Made by a program: the position numbers and the translations under genes. Below, in pieces: positions 12,805 through 23,357 of a stretch of 64,000 nucleotides of DNA. Source of the DNA: Cycas panzhihuaensis (Eukaryota > Cycadophyta); assembly GCA_023213395.1 (NCBI GenBank), contig CM041465.1:66843741-66907740 (forward strand). The letters run 5' to 3'. Under the pieces are notes generated by a model that did not search any database, was not told where the DNA came from, and saw nothing but the letters and a program-made list of their open reading frames with translations. How positions within the stretch are numbered: position 1 is the stretch's first letter; every line of letters begins with the position of its first letter.

Positions 12805-12943
12805 CGAAGGCAGACCTACAGAAAAAAGAAGATAAGGGCTCAGGAGGCCCCAAATCTCAATCAGGCAGGGCTGAGAGATAGTTAGAGGGGTAAAGAGCTG
12901 ATGTGAGCTTAGTTTGACTATTTTTTTATGCCGTTTATAGGCT

Positions 12944-14850
12944 ATGATCGTGGTAGACAACTGCGAGAATATAGGGATGGTGATGCTTAGCTTCATCGAG
13001 ATGATGTCCAGGGAGGACAAGGGGGTCCTACAGAGGTGTGGCCTGCTGAAGGTCCTAAAGACACCTCAGTACACGTTAGACCAGAGGCTACTGGTTGATA
13101 TAGTATCACATTGGGACAGGAGGAGGTATGTTTTCCACCTACCTCAGGTGGGAGATGTGACAGTGACGCCGACGGACATCATGCAGATACTGGGAGTACC
13201 GGTGACTGGGAGGCCGGTTACACTGGGAGCGCTGCCTAGCAATGAGGCAGTACACAGGGAGGCAGCAATATTTTTCACAGGAGTAGACAGATGGGAGAGG
13301 AGAAGGGTCCCTCTCCGGGCTATGGTTATGTCCAGAGTTCCTCGTGTGAGGAAACTCATCACATTATGTATTCTGTTCCAAATTTCCCAAAAACAGAACT
13401 ATAGGGATATCCCTGGAGAATGGATGGATGTAGTGTGCTGTTGTGAGGTTGGTGAGAGGTTGGACTAGGCCACCCTGATAGCGGTGAACCTTGTCGCACA
13501 GTTGGATACTATCAAGATGACAGGAAGGGGAGGACTATCATATAGCACATAGATATAGTATTGGTTCTTCGGTCATTTTAGAGTAGTGGCACCAGCGGGG
13601 GGACCACACCCCATTGTAGAGTGGGCTTCGATGGTCCATAGGTGGTAGACTAGACTGAGGGGGACAGAGGACCAAGCCCATGTCTAGTGCTTTGTGGAGG
13701 CTACATCACTAGACCTCCTCACTGTGATGGACCTCATAGCAGACCCATATAGAGCAGTGAGGTAGGACAGTGACGACGAGGCAGGGGGAGCCAGGATGCT
13801 CCCAGGTGATGATGATGGTGGAGACGGAGGAGATGGAGGAGATGGGGCTGGCTCATCATGACCTGTGGGAGAGGCAGGCCCATCAAGGATAGCAGGGCCA
13901 TCTAGACTGTCGATAGAGGGGCAGGCCCATTAGGGACTACAGAGGAGAGCAGGGGGCTAGTAACACAGGCCTGCAGGCTACGGATCATGAGGAGATCTGG
14001 AGAGGTGATAGTTGAGCCAGTCCCAGTGAGGAGAGAGGCTCAGGAAGAAGAGGTACCTGAGGAGGAGGTACTGGAAACTGGCGGAGAGCCAGGAGTAGAG
14101 GCTATCGTACGGGTAGAGGAGCCGGCAGCCACAGCAGGTGAAGCCTAACTATTTCCCGTCATTTGATAGCCAGATAGATAGTTTGATTTGATTTCATTAT
14201 GGTATGCAGCTGGATATATACTGACACATGACATGTTAGGTTTGTAGGTACCATAGAGATTCGGTGGTTGGTAGAGGCCATGGTGAGGGAGATGTTCCCT
14301 CAGGTATACACAGAGGGGCAGCCACCCATCCAGGTAGAGGATGTACCTAGATCGACAGGTTCCCACATGGCAACATTCGCCCCATTGGCAAGGGCAAGAG
14401 ATATATGGGCTACAGATTCCCAAGAGTATATAGCATTCAGGGGACAGATGTAGCAAGAGATAGACGAGGCTCGGGGCACCTGAGATGCATTACAGAGTCA
14501 CGTATAGGCACTAGAGGCTCAGGGCAGAACCAGAGGGGATATGGGGAGCCATATCTAGGTGGTGATTCTAAAGGAGAGACTCTGAGGGATGGAGGAGAGG
14601 CTACGCCTCATAGAGGCAGAGCAGGATCATATCCAGGTGTGATACAATCAACTGACCGAGGATATGACAGCGTTGAGGTTAGCACAGAGTAGGAATCAGA
14701 CCCATACGGCAGTGACGACCCCGAGGAGGTCACGAGATGAGGGGACCGAGGTAGGGAGCTCACAGAGACTCAAGAGGAGTCTTGGAGGGATGTGGTTCCT
14801 AGGAGAGGGATCACACTGACCAGGAGATGATACCCCAAGAGCAGGGCAAT
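12944..14850 (+). pseudogene. Antisense plant-mobile-domain gene carried by the Tat-like element
   Basis: The first 174 codons (12944-13468) are open and match the plant mobile domain (aminotransferase-like) family: an N-terminal helix region, an RWDRRR-like stretch (SHWDRRRYVFHLPQ), the hallmark HLP..GDVTVTP.DIMQILGVPV block at about residues 65-88, and a charged R-rich part. Reading continues in frame with stops that are mostly TAG for CAG and TGA for CGA, through a FFGHF.VV..AGGP segment and a GD-rich run near 13806-13850. A frame change follows near 13.9-14.0 kb, then a Glu-rich tail to 14137, a predicted intron, and a second exon (14248-14850) with coiled-coil-like heptads around 14450-14700. 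PMD proteins such as MAIN and MAIL1 are nuclear in plants, and PMD genes are known in plant transposons. The role in this element is unknown. Confidence 0.7.
14138..14247 (+). other. Predicted second intron of the antisense gene
   Basis: Donor CAG/GTGAAG and acceptor TTTGTAG/GTACC define a 110-bp AT-rich segment between two GC-richer coding parts. Joining them is in phase: one base left of the intron and two right of it complete a Gly codon, and the frame then runs on into the conserved-looking second exon. The in-phase join across a stop-rich gap is the main support. Confidence 0.6.
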
Positions 14851-15488
14851 AGTAGTGTGGTACTTATGTATTTGATTTTGACAGGGGAAAGTATGGGCCT
14901 CTAGGGGGTCATATATAGAGTCATATGATTGTACCCCCCCTGCAAGGACACCAACTTCCCATAGAGGATGTACCATGCCATATGTATGACATGACACATG
15001 ATTCTAATGTATATATAGAGATGGGGTAATTGATACCCCATTTTGATATGTAATGATGTGTATATCATGTGTGACAGATGACATGTATGTTATAGATGTT
15101 TTATTGTAATAGTTGTTTGAAATACACGTATTTGCTTTCATGCATGGCCATACACCTAACAGGAGCACACATGACTACCATGAGTAGGGGGTAATAGACA
15201 TATGTGGGTTAGAGATAAGGTGACATGCATGTCCACATGGGAGCATAGTGGGATATGCAAAGGGAATAACAAGAAAAAATGGAGTAATGATACTCTTGAG
15301 CATCGTCCTAACTGGGGGATGCCCAAATAGGAAGAAAAAAGTCCCAAACGGATATGGGAATAAGGATTTCATGGGAGAAACCAGAAAGAGATGGAAGAGG
15401 CCATCCTAAGTTGTCATTCCACCTATGGCTGGGAGGAATGAGCACAACTTAAGATAGTAGTTTAGGGTTATTTCAGAGCACAAGTGAG
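14851..15488. other. 3' side of the antisense gene and spacer to integrase
   Basis: No domain is recognised on either strand. AT-rich stretches at 14990-15120 could hold the antisense gene's polyadenylation region. A G-rich, purine-biased part (15290-15480) leads up to the end of the integrase fragment on the other strand. Confidence 0.4.
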
Positions 15489-15850
15489 GTGACCGCAAGG
15501 TCACGAGTAAAACTTCTTAAGGAATTTCCCATTAACAACCTTCTCAAACTCAAGGCCTTCCAGGGTGGTAATCCTATAAGCACCATTACCAAGGGTGTCA
15601 ATAACGATAAAAGGGCCAATCCATCTAGGTCTGAATTTGGTCAAACGGTCATGAAGATATTCAAGTTTGAGGACATGGTCCCCAAGAAACAAAGGACGGG
15701 AACGAAGATGTTTATTGTAGGTCCTTTGTGAGCAAGATTTAGATGCCAGGTTAGCCTAATAGGCAGCTAACCATCTCTTGTCCAAAGCTTTGAGGTCCAA
15801 GAGACAAGCCTAGTGCATCAACACCTCATCGATGAGACCTCGAAGAGAGA
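15489..15850 (-). pseudogene. Integrase C-terminal fragment of the Tat-like element
   Basis: The minus frame begins with VEIPSL, followed after a stop by VSLRGLID, then LKALDKRWLAAY and RTYNKHLRSRPLFLGDHVLKLE, then FRPRWIGPFIVID....GAYRITTLEG, and ends NGKFLKKFY before a stop. This is the distal part of a gypsy integrase: the helix before the GPY/F module, the W.GPF.V motif and the NG..LK.Y ending. The catalytic core with its DDE triad and the zinc-binding head are missing. At its upstream edge it is contiguous with the protease linker, so it marks the 3' side of a large internal deletion. Confidence 0.8.
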
Positions 15851-15851
15851 C

Positions 15852-16505
15852 TCATAAAGAGGGAATCTCAACTAGGTTAGCTGCGAAGCCTGCTAAGTGC
15901 TCGAGCAAGGCTTCATCATCTTTGAAGTAATCCACCCCATGGATGACCTTACTCTGAATAGATGAACTGCTAGAGGAAGTGAGGGCAATGGGACCATGAT
16001 GGTCATCAGGTTGCTCGACATCCTCGATAGACTCTAAGGGAGAGTCAAGAAGGGGCTCCTTGGAAGGAGTGAAAGGCAGTTCCTCGAAGCCATCACCTAT
16101 GGGAGGTGATAAAGAGGAAGAACTGATGACGGATGAGTCAATATGAGCAATGACATGTGACACAGAAGAGTGGCTAGTCTCACTAATAAAAGAGGCTCTA
16201 GATGGGGATCTAGAATGGGATGGGTGCAACCTACTGGTGTGGAGGAAAGAGACGGGGTGAAGACAATTCTCATCCTCCTCGTGTGACTCGTTGTCACTAA
16301 ACGAGATGAGGTACTCGTAGCTCTCAATGCCAATAGGAGTAAAACGTGTAAGACTAGGAAAAGAAGATGTGAGATATTCTTTAGTGTGAGATGGATTGGG
16401 TATACCAATGGAGCAAGTCGAGGCATGAGTAGAAGGGCCTTGGCTTGCCTGATTGACAGGATGGGTTTGTTTGGCAAGTGGGCATTCGCGGGGAACAATC
16501 CTCAT
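15852..16505 (-). pseudogene. Serine/histidine-rich linker after the protease
   Basis: An open minus frame of 217 codons, rich in Ser, His, Pro and acidic residues, continues from the protease through RIVPRECPLAK and ends in ALLEHLAGF..NLVEIPSL. Its low-complexity character fits the spacer between protease and reverse transcriptase in Tat elements. In a complete element RT would follow; here the frame passes directly into integrase C-terminal sequence, so the deletion is in frame or nearly so. Confidence 0.6.
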
Positions 16506-16535
16506 TCGCCCATCATGGACAAATTTAAGTTGTCC

Positions 16536-16840
16536 CTAAAGAGTCGAACACATAGCTCTCATTTGGTCAAGCCATGGTCGACCTAAGAGAAGGTTGTAGT
16601 CAACGTCGACGTCGAGGACTACAACATCAACGAGGACAGTCTTGCCCTCGAGAGTGAGCAGGATAGCGACAGATCCCAATGGGGTCTTTTCGCTACCGTC
16701 ATAACCTTGGCATTGCCATGGAATAAGTTCCAAGGTGGAAATACCAAGCTCTTGCATGACATGCAAGGGCATGGCATTTACGGAAGAACCATTGTTGACA
16801 ATAGTCCTTCGCAGGGTATAATCAGGTGTATCAATGGTAA
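16536..16840 (-). pseudogene. Retroviral-type aspartic protease of the Tat-like element
   Basis: The minus frame reads IVNNGSSVNAMPLHVMQEL, then GY.G....PLGSV.I.L and ends DYNLLLGRPWL, all standard blocks of a gypsy gag-asp protease that cuts the Gag-Pol polyprotein. The active-site triad, normally IVD(S/N)GSS, reads NNG: the catalytic Asp has become Asn by a G-to-A change. The fold is otherwise well kept. It sits between gag (right) and the Ser-rich linker (left). Confidence 0.8.
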
Positions 16841-17090
16841 TAGTGAATGGAAAGTTCCACTAACGTTCCCTTTCACACGCAGGAAGAAAGTCCTTAGGAT
16901 CAAAAGAAATAATGGGTTCATGACTTTGGGTGACACCCAAAGCATAAATGGGTGCGTCATTTGATCCTAAAGCTTCCAAAAGGAGAGCTTGTTGCTCTGG
17001 ATAACTCCTCAAAATATCCATCAAGGACATTCCTGTAGTGACGGTACGGAGGTCATCAGTGATGGAGAAAGGCTTACCCTTCGTAGTAGG

Positions 17091-18530
17091 TTAGGTAAGT
17101 GCCCTTCGAAAATTGTAATGACCTGGATGCATGAGAATAGCCTTGGGAAACAGAGGCACTTCCAGAGGAGGGTTCTCTGGAAGAGGATCAGAAGGAGAAG
17201 AAGAAGAAGCATTGGTTGCTTCTTTGGTGGCTTGAGACCAGGTAAGGGCATACGAAGGAATAGCCTCAATCATTTGGATCACCTTCTTTCCCTTATTCCA
17301 GGACTGCGAAGGTGATGGAGTGCATCGGTTAGGGGAATAAGAGAAAGAGGACGAATCCTGGGCACCCTTCCCTTTATCGCAGGAAGGACAGAAATTTGGT
17401 GATCTTCCTTGGTTCCGGTTATTCTTGGATTGAGTGTTGCAATTAAATTCCACATGTTTGTTGAACGAATCCTTATGGACCGGTTGGTCTAGATTAGGCC
17501 TTTAGGCCCGTTTAGGGGATGAGTCACGTCGAGGGGCATCCTTGGGATGCTGGGCCCTACAACGTGAATCATCTTAGAAGCACTCCCCATGAATGGAGCA
17601 CCACTTCTTCTCAAGCGAGGGATTTGCCTTCCTTGCTTGAGAGGACTAGGCATTTCTATTCCTAGGGAGGGAAGCTTGGGTAGCTTATTGAATTTATTTG
17701 TTGGAAGTTGGAGATGAAGAGGTGTGAAGTCTGAGCTCCTTCATCGTACATTCAAATGAACATATGGTGGAAGTAAGGGGGTCTAAGGTCTTCTCAGTTG
17801 GGTGAGAAGAAGGCCTAGAAGATTGTTGTGGTTTGGTATCCTTGGTTGGAGGTGGTGCCTCACGTCGCTGTGAGGGCTTGAGAGGCTTCTTGAGTCTAGC
17901 CTGGACCTTAATAGCCTCTAACACTAAGCACTTCACAGTCGCAGAGTTGCATGTGGTCACCCCCATTTTAAGGACTTCCACATGTACTTTAGGATGAAGT
18001 GCGTTAACGAAAAGGTCTCTCTTCAACTCCTCAGGTAATGTGGCCTTAGTGGAGTGAAGAAAGTCGTGGAATCATTGCACAAAATCACGATTCATTTCAT
18101 CGTGACCTTGTTTGAGCAATAGGAGGGATTTCATTATGCTCTCAAATGGGCAAGCTACATCAAAGTAGTTGATGAATTCATCCACCAATTACTAGAATCA
18201 AAAGATAAAGTGGGCAGGGAGGCGATAAAACCACTTAAGGGCATCGCCCTCCAAAGATCATCGAAACAATTTGATTAAGATATGGTTGTAAGCCCAGTAA
18301 TCAATACATGCCATAGAAAAACTACGCACATGTTTTGTTGGGTCTTGCGAGGAAATTCTGTCAAATCTAGGAACTTTAGGAGGATGAGGCAGCAGATTAG
18401 TTCTTAATACCTCAATAGATAGAGGTGTTGATCTATAGTCCATGAAGGGATACACCCTTGCCTGGACCGTAGGATCAACGAATGATATAGTAGGTAGTGA
18501 GCAAGGAATGAAAGGGAGTGGCAAACCCAT
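17091..18530 (-). pseudogene. gag of the Tat-like element
   Basis: Minus-strand gag with the retrotransposon gag domain. From right to left it reads: a proline-rich head ending VPRFDRISSQDPTKHVRSF, ACIDYWAYNHILIKLF, EGDALKWFYRLP, then LLLLKQGHDEMNRDFV and LKRDLFVNALHPKV. This is the conserved core of plant gypsy gag (PF03732 type). A Lys/Pro/Ser-rich tail follows, then a cysteine-containing segment near 17500-17610 (CSIHGECF..DSRC) in place of a normal zinc knuckle, and an open tail at 17091-17453. Stops interrupt it at several points (for example just right of 17694 and around 18110-18200). Confidence 0.8.
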
Positions 18531-19776
18531 CCCTCCTTGAGGAAATACCCCTTGCTAGAAGGGGGCTTGAGGATAAGTACCTTAAAAGGGAGTCAGGTTC
18601 CCTTGTGAATGCAGGTCAAAGGGATTGTGCTAGATAATAGAAAAGGAGGATGTGGAATCAGGTTTTGCCCATAGGGGCCACCCGTAAGTGGGGCAATCCT
18701 ATATGGGTGTAGCAGGTCCACCCCATAAGCTGGAATGATGTTCCCTTTACCCTGCCCCCAAGGTTGAGGAGTATAACCTGGGGGTATATAAAAGGAAGGC
18801 CCAACAGGTTAGTTCTAGGGATGTGTGGGAGCGGATCCCATATGACTAGTGGTTGAAGAGTTAGTAAGACCCACAGGCCTACTAGGGAACGTATGTGCCA
18901 CATTAGGGGATGGCACATTTGCTTAGGTAGGAAAAGGTATGGTAACCTTTAACTGAGGGAAAGACATACCACGAGACGGTCCCAAAGCACTAGGACCTTG
19001 GCGAGGGATGGAAGGTACAACATTTACCCCCACAATTGGTATAGGGAAAGAGCGAGATGAATGCGTAGGGATGAAAGGGTTACTGGTAGTAGGAGGAGCA
19101 GGCGTGGATGAAGAAGGCAGTCAAGGAGTGGATAACGAAGATGCTCCACCACGTAGAACATCTTTAAACCACCTGGGATGCGATTAAAGGTGAGCTGATA
19201 AAAAACACTTGCTAATAGCTTTGACCACGTTGGAAAGAGGGGTATCTACGTGACCATAAGAGGTGGATGGGACCTTAAATGATGTAGACCCCTCAGGGCG
19301 TTCCTTATAAGAATCACTAATCAAATGGTGAACCTCAAGAGAAAGCGGGTCTTTTACCGCATGGGTAGAAGGATGGATATCTAGTGAGTGATGTTGGTCG
19401 TCTGGATAGAAAAGAGAATCTTCACCCTCTCGGGTGGATCCTAGAATAGACTTGGGAATTTGTAAGTTCCCAATGTGAATGCGTGGTAGGCCCAATCAGA
19501 AGGGTATCCTTCCATAGTCAAATTGGAACCCGGCGATGGAAGAGGACGATACCCGGGATCTTCTAACACTAGAGGTAAGCCACGTAAGCGATGAGAGAAG
19601 AGTCACATATAAAGATAACTGACACTTTAGAAGAAAGAAAGGGCGAGAAGGAGTGCACATTAGGGGCTAACCAATGAAGGAAACAAAGTGGAAGGAACCA
19701 CAAGCGGATAACAATACCAATAAAAAAGGGGTGAAGACTAGCTCCCTTACTAGCAAGTCCCCAGAATGGTTGCTAG
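18531..19776 (-). other. 5' part of gag and leader of the Tat-like element
   Basis: Minus-strand frames at 18658-18918 and 19184-19495 are Pro/His/Ser-rich and probably belong to the variable gag N-terminus; the true start was not determined. The last bases before the 5' LTR read, on the minus strand, AACCATTCTGGGGACTTGC (19750-19768). A TGG placed this way is a primer-binding candidate, but the match to a specific tRNA cannot be settled by eye and the site starts about ten bases inside the LTR edge. Confidence 0.5.
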
Positions 19777-21878
19777 TGGATGCATATCTACGGGATAACC
19801 ACCTAGCTATGTAGGGATAGCAAGGGTGAGCGATGACACTATTGGGTGCAGATAAGAGCCTACAAGCAAGGCAAGTACCATGCAGGGTGCCCCATGCACC
19901 AGAGCGCGAGTTCGGGACCTGCGGATGGTACCCAGCTACCGAAATGTGGTTCCCCACTTTAGTTAGGAAGAGGGGTGGCAGAAGAATAACCTCGATAGAT
20001 CTAGGAGAAGAGTCCTCCTACCCTTGGATGGCCAGAAGGGAAGGGAGAGAATCCCTTGAGGGTTTCCCTATAGCAGAGGGAAATGAGTAAGGGGGTAAGT
20101 AGGTGAACAACCTACGGATAAGATTTTCTCAGTTATCCAGCTAGGTGAAAGAAAATTGAGGGAGGATGAAGGGAGTGGGAATGATCAATCGATCAAGAGT
20201 TCCCCCCTTTGAAAGAGCACTCAATAGAAAATATGATGCTAGGACACACGCAAGTAAACTAAACCAAAGATGGCAAGCTGAGAGGACAAGGGTGAAGTTT
20301 ACAAGCTGGACGGAAAGGTTAGAAGGGAAAACCTCCTAAAACCTTTTCCTATGATGGATGTGTTGTGTGAAATATAACAAATAGAATATAAACCAAAAGA
20401 GAGAGTTGGTTTTCCTTTTCCTTTTAAATGATCTAATTACTACCATGCAAAATCTTCTAAAGGAAAGAAAATGAAATGAAGCAAGAACACATACCTAGGA
20501 TAAAGAACGTGATCAAAGCAGCAACACACCCACAAGGTATTCAAAGTCACTCCATAAAGCATGACGAACGAGGGGTCATGGTAGGGTGAAGCATAGGATT
20601 TCCTTACCTTCCTCGAAAGCGACACTAGAGTGCCAAGAAAGGAAAATAGGAAAGTGATGGTAGCAAATGAAATGTTATGATAAAATATAAGCAAAAGCAC
20701 TTACCCGCAAGAGAGAAAAGGGAGAAATCCCTTACGTCCTCTGTGTACCTGCAAGTAAGCACAAATATCCCTTTCCAAAGAAAGGAGGCTAGCAACACAA
20801 AGTGGAGTCCCAATAACACATGTGTACATATATTAAAAACAAGTCTCTATACATATAGATTAGTGTTTATGAACCGTAAGATTGCAGCAATAATCTATGG
20901 CAAAATAAACTACTCAAATGAATGGTAAGTAGATAGCAAGCCTTAGAGTGGCCCACCTCCCACAAAGAGCAACCCTACCCTCCCTTAAGAAGCCACAAGG
21001 CAGCGAGGGTATGGTCATATGGTGGCCGAGACAACAAAAGTGCAAGGAAGCTCAAAGGAATCCTCAAGAAACCAGAGTGTTATAGGAAGCAAACCAGGTT
21101 ACTAAGAGCAAGGTCGAGCTAAGGACAAGTGACCAGGGCATATGTGTTGCCCAAATGAGGGATATAGGCCTGCGAATTAGTGTTGCAATAGGTGCAAATG
21201 CTAATTTTAGTGGCTAGAAATAGGTCTATAATCCTTAGCCCCACACCAAGAGTAGCATGGGGGCAAAGAGAAAGGTTTGGAGGGTGGAAGCCTCTTAGGG
21301 AGCGTGAGGGTGGTACATAATCCACCCAGCTCTATTCCAAATCTTATGCAACCCTCTTTGACCACTGTCCTAGGTGTGAAACACAGTAGAGGAAAAACAA
21401 TCCAAGAAAAGGCAAGAAGCAACCTTTAAAACAAGATAAGACAAGCTAGTGTAAAACATGCAAAACTGGGCATAAACTAGGCAAAAGAAAGACTTTAAAC
21501 CAATAAATACCTCTGGAGAAGATGGGAGGCATTTGCCTCTGCCAAAACCTACTGAGTGGAGGTTGGAAAATCTAGGAAAAGTTGGAGTGCAGCAGGTATG
21601 GAGCCCGTGCAAAGATGGCTGAAGGAAAGTCTTGCTCTTAAGACTGCTTGATGGCTGCCTGGGCAAGGAGGCACTGAAAACTCCCCAAGGAGGCACTCTC
21701 TAAGGCGTGCAAGGAGCTGTGAAGATTTCATAGTGAAGCTAAAGGAGAGTTGGGTGCTAGAGAGTGGTTGCTGGTCCTGCGACAACAGCAGAGCAGTAGA
21801 AGATAGCAGATAGTAGGGTGTTTTTCCTTGTTGATCCTTCTAAAGAGAGCTAAAAAAAAAAGAGAGAGTTGAGAAGGA

Positions 21879-21886
21879 CTTAAATA
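21879..21886 (-). promoter_or_regulatory. TATA-like box of the Tat-like LTR (right copy)
   Basis: The minus strand reads TATTTAAG, the same as the box in the left LTR copy. As this is the 5' LTR, it would have driven the element's genomic transcript. Confidence 0.55.
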
Positions 21887-22012
21887 CTCAGCCCCAACCC
21901 TAATCAAGTGATTAGGGCTCGGCTGGCACTGACTTGGGTTGTGAGACATGTGGCAATTCTGCAATAAATGCAAGAATTACCATAGCAGTTTTAAGAAATA
22001 AGTCATGACAGT

Positions 22013-22058
22013 CGCACCACAATAAACTTCGCGGTATCGCGAAATCTGCCATGGTGCG
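22013..22058. repeat. Nested inverted repeat in the LTR
   Basis: CGCACCA (22013-22019) pairs perfectly with TGGTGCG (22052-22058), and inside it TTCGCG (22028-22033) pairs with CGCGAA (22038-22043) around a GTAT loop. The left LTR keeps the outer arms but not the inner stem. Confidence 0.8.
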
Positions 22059-22507
22059 GGACCAGAGGCCAAAACTGGCCCAAATAGCCAGCTTGGGCTA
22101 TGGACTAGTGACTTAGGAGGCTAGCAGGGGGGCAAGCCCACCTGCCCAGAGACAGATAAGTAGATAAAAGGCCACAAGAAGCGACAATGGGACTCAAGGG
22201 TATGACAAGTCAACCAAATAGCGATGGATCATCACACGAACAAGCATGACATAAACCAAATAGGTCTTAAGGTGAGTAGGGCATAATGCAAGAAGTGATG
22301 CAGCCATCGGGGTGTCACGTTTGCAAGGAATGTTCCCCCGCTATAGTCGTCATAGGCTGGATAGGTGTAGATGATAACAAAACCATCTACGAAATCATAG
22401 CATACAAGTAAATACTTCTCACAAAAGAAAACAACAATAGGGTGAGAAACATACCTGCACTTACCTGAGTCAACTGCTCCGTATCCATTCCCAGAAGCCA
22501 TGAAATA

Positions 22508-22512
22508 CAATC
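22508..22512. repeat. Right target-site duplication, CAATC
   Basis: Exact match of 8140-8144, directly after the right LTR. Confidence 0.85.
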
Positions 22513-23357
22513 ATTTAAAAATAATAAGAAAAAATGATAAAAAAATATTACTAAGCTTGTAATAAGAGAGTTTGTGCTCAAATAAAGGCTTTGTAGAGGA
22601 TAAACATCTCCATAAATATCAGAAAATAGAGTTAAACAATAGCACTGGTTATATCTCCAAGTCTTTTTCTTCTTAATTCTCTCCTTTTCTACTTCTCTTC
22701 TCTTTTTTCTTTAAAGATGCAAGGACGAAACTCACAATGATTCACTCTCTAATTAATTTTATAAGGTTTCATAGGTTTTTAGGCAAGAAAGAAGGAGTTA
22801 CCATGAAATCTAACCAAGAATATGTGAAAAACAAAGAAAAAATATCACATTTGATTGAAAAAATAGTATATATAACAATATAAAATATGATTGGTTATGT
22901 TTTATATAGAATGGAAAATATGACCTTTTATATAAAACACGATGGGTCAAATTTTTGGCAATATTAAAAAAGTGATGACAAAAATTTTAAAAATTTGATA
23001 AATAAAGTCTAAAAAGTCAGAGTATTACCAAAAGTTGAAGTAAAATAACTTCATCAAAGATAAAGAGTAGCTCAGAAAATGTGATAAATTAAGTAGAACC
23101 TAAAAAAATATTAAAAATTGATAGCCACAATATAAGAATAGGAGGAAAGGATGGAATCAAGGAGTGCTTTAAAAGTAAAAAGTGAATCCGAATGACTTAA
23201 CAAAAGATTTTGGTTCTATAGTTTCATTCATCGGCATATAGATGACATAATAATACATCAATCATCATTAATATTTGCATTTCTATTCACTAAAATCATA
23301 TCAAATTTAATTAAAAATATAATTTGATATTCTAAACACTAAATACAATATCATTTA
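22513..23357. other. Spacer between the Tat-like element and the first copia element
   Basis: No coding domain is seen. On the minus strand several TATA-like runs near 22865-22945 are followed by a purine-rich leader-like stretch (about 22660-22715), which could be the remains of a host or element promoter. Before the Tat-like insertion this sequence continued directly into 8144 and below. Confidence 0.35.

Larger units (their letters stand above)
12457..12940 (+). other. Predicted 5'-leader intron of the antisense gene
   Basis: The donor reads CTA/GTGAGT and the acceptor follows a T-rich tract as GTTTATAG/GCT, with the first ATG of the coding frame four bases later at 12944. Such leader introns are common in plant genes. 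The intron contains two strong palindromes at 12714-12737 and 12754-12804. Confidence 0.6.
8145..22507 (-). mobile_element. Tat-like Ty3/gypsy LTR retrotransposon, non-autonomous
   Basis: A 14.4-kb element with two 2.7-kb LTRs, a perfect CAATC target duplication and a purine tract beside the 3' LTR. In element order (minus strand) it holds LTR, gag, aspartic protease, a serine-rich linker, the C-terminal end of integrase, an opposite-strand gene with a plant mobile domain, an RNase H, and LTR. Reverse transcriptase, the usual RNase H and the integrase core are absent: the linker runs straight into integrase C-terminal sequence near 15850. Very long LTRs, an additional RNase H and an antisense extra gene between pol and the 3' LTR are known features of the Tat lineage, hence the assignment. 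LTR copies differ by many transitions (about one base in ten by eye), so the insertion is old. Confidence 0.88.
19777..22507 (-). repeat. 5' LTR of the Tat-like element (right copy)
   Basis: The 2731-bp partner of the left LTR, beginning TGGATGCAT and ending ATGAAATA. It carries the minus-strand box TATTTAAG at 21879-21886 and the clearest copy of a nested inverted repeat at 22013-22058. Confidence 0.9.

Noticed and set aside
19741-19776. Firm primer-binding-site call for the Tat-like element
   Set aside because: The TGGGGACTTGC candidate is offset from the LTR edge and could not be matched to a specific tRNA by eye; kept only as a candidate in the leader entry.
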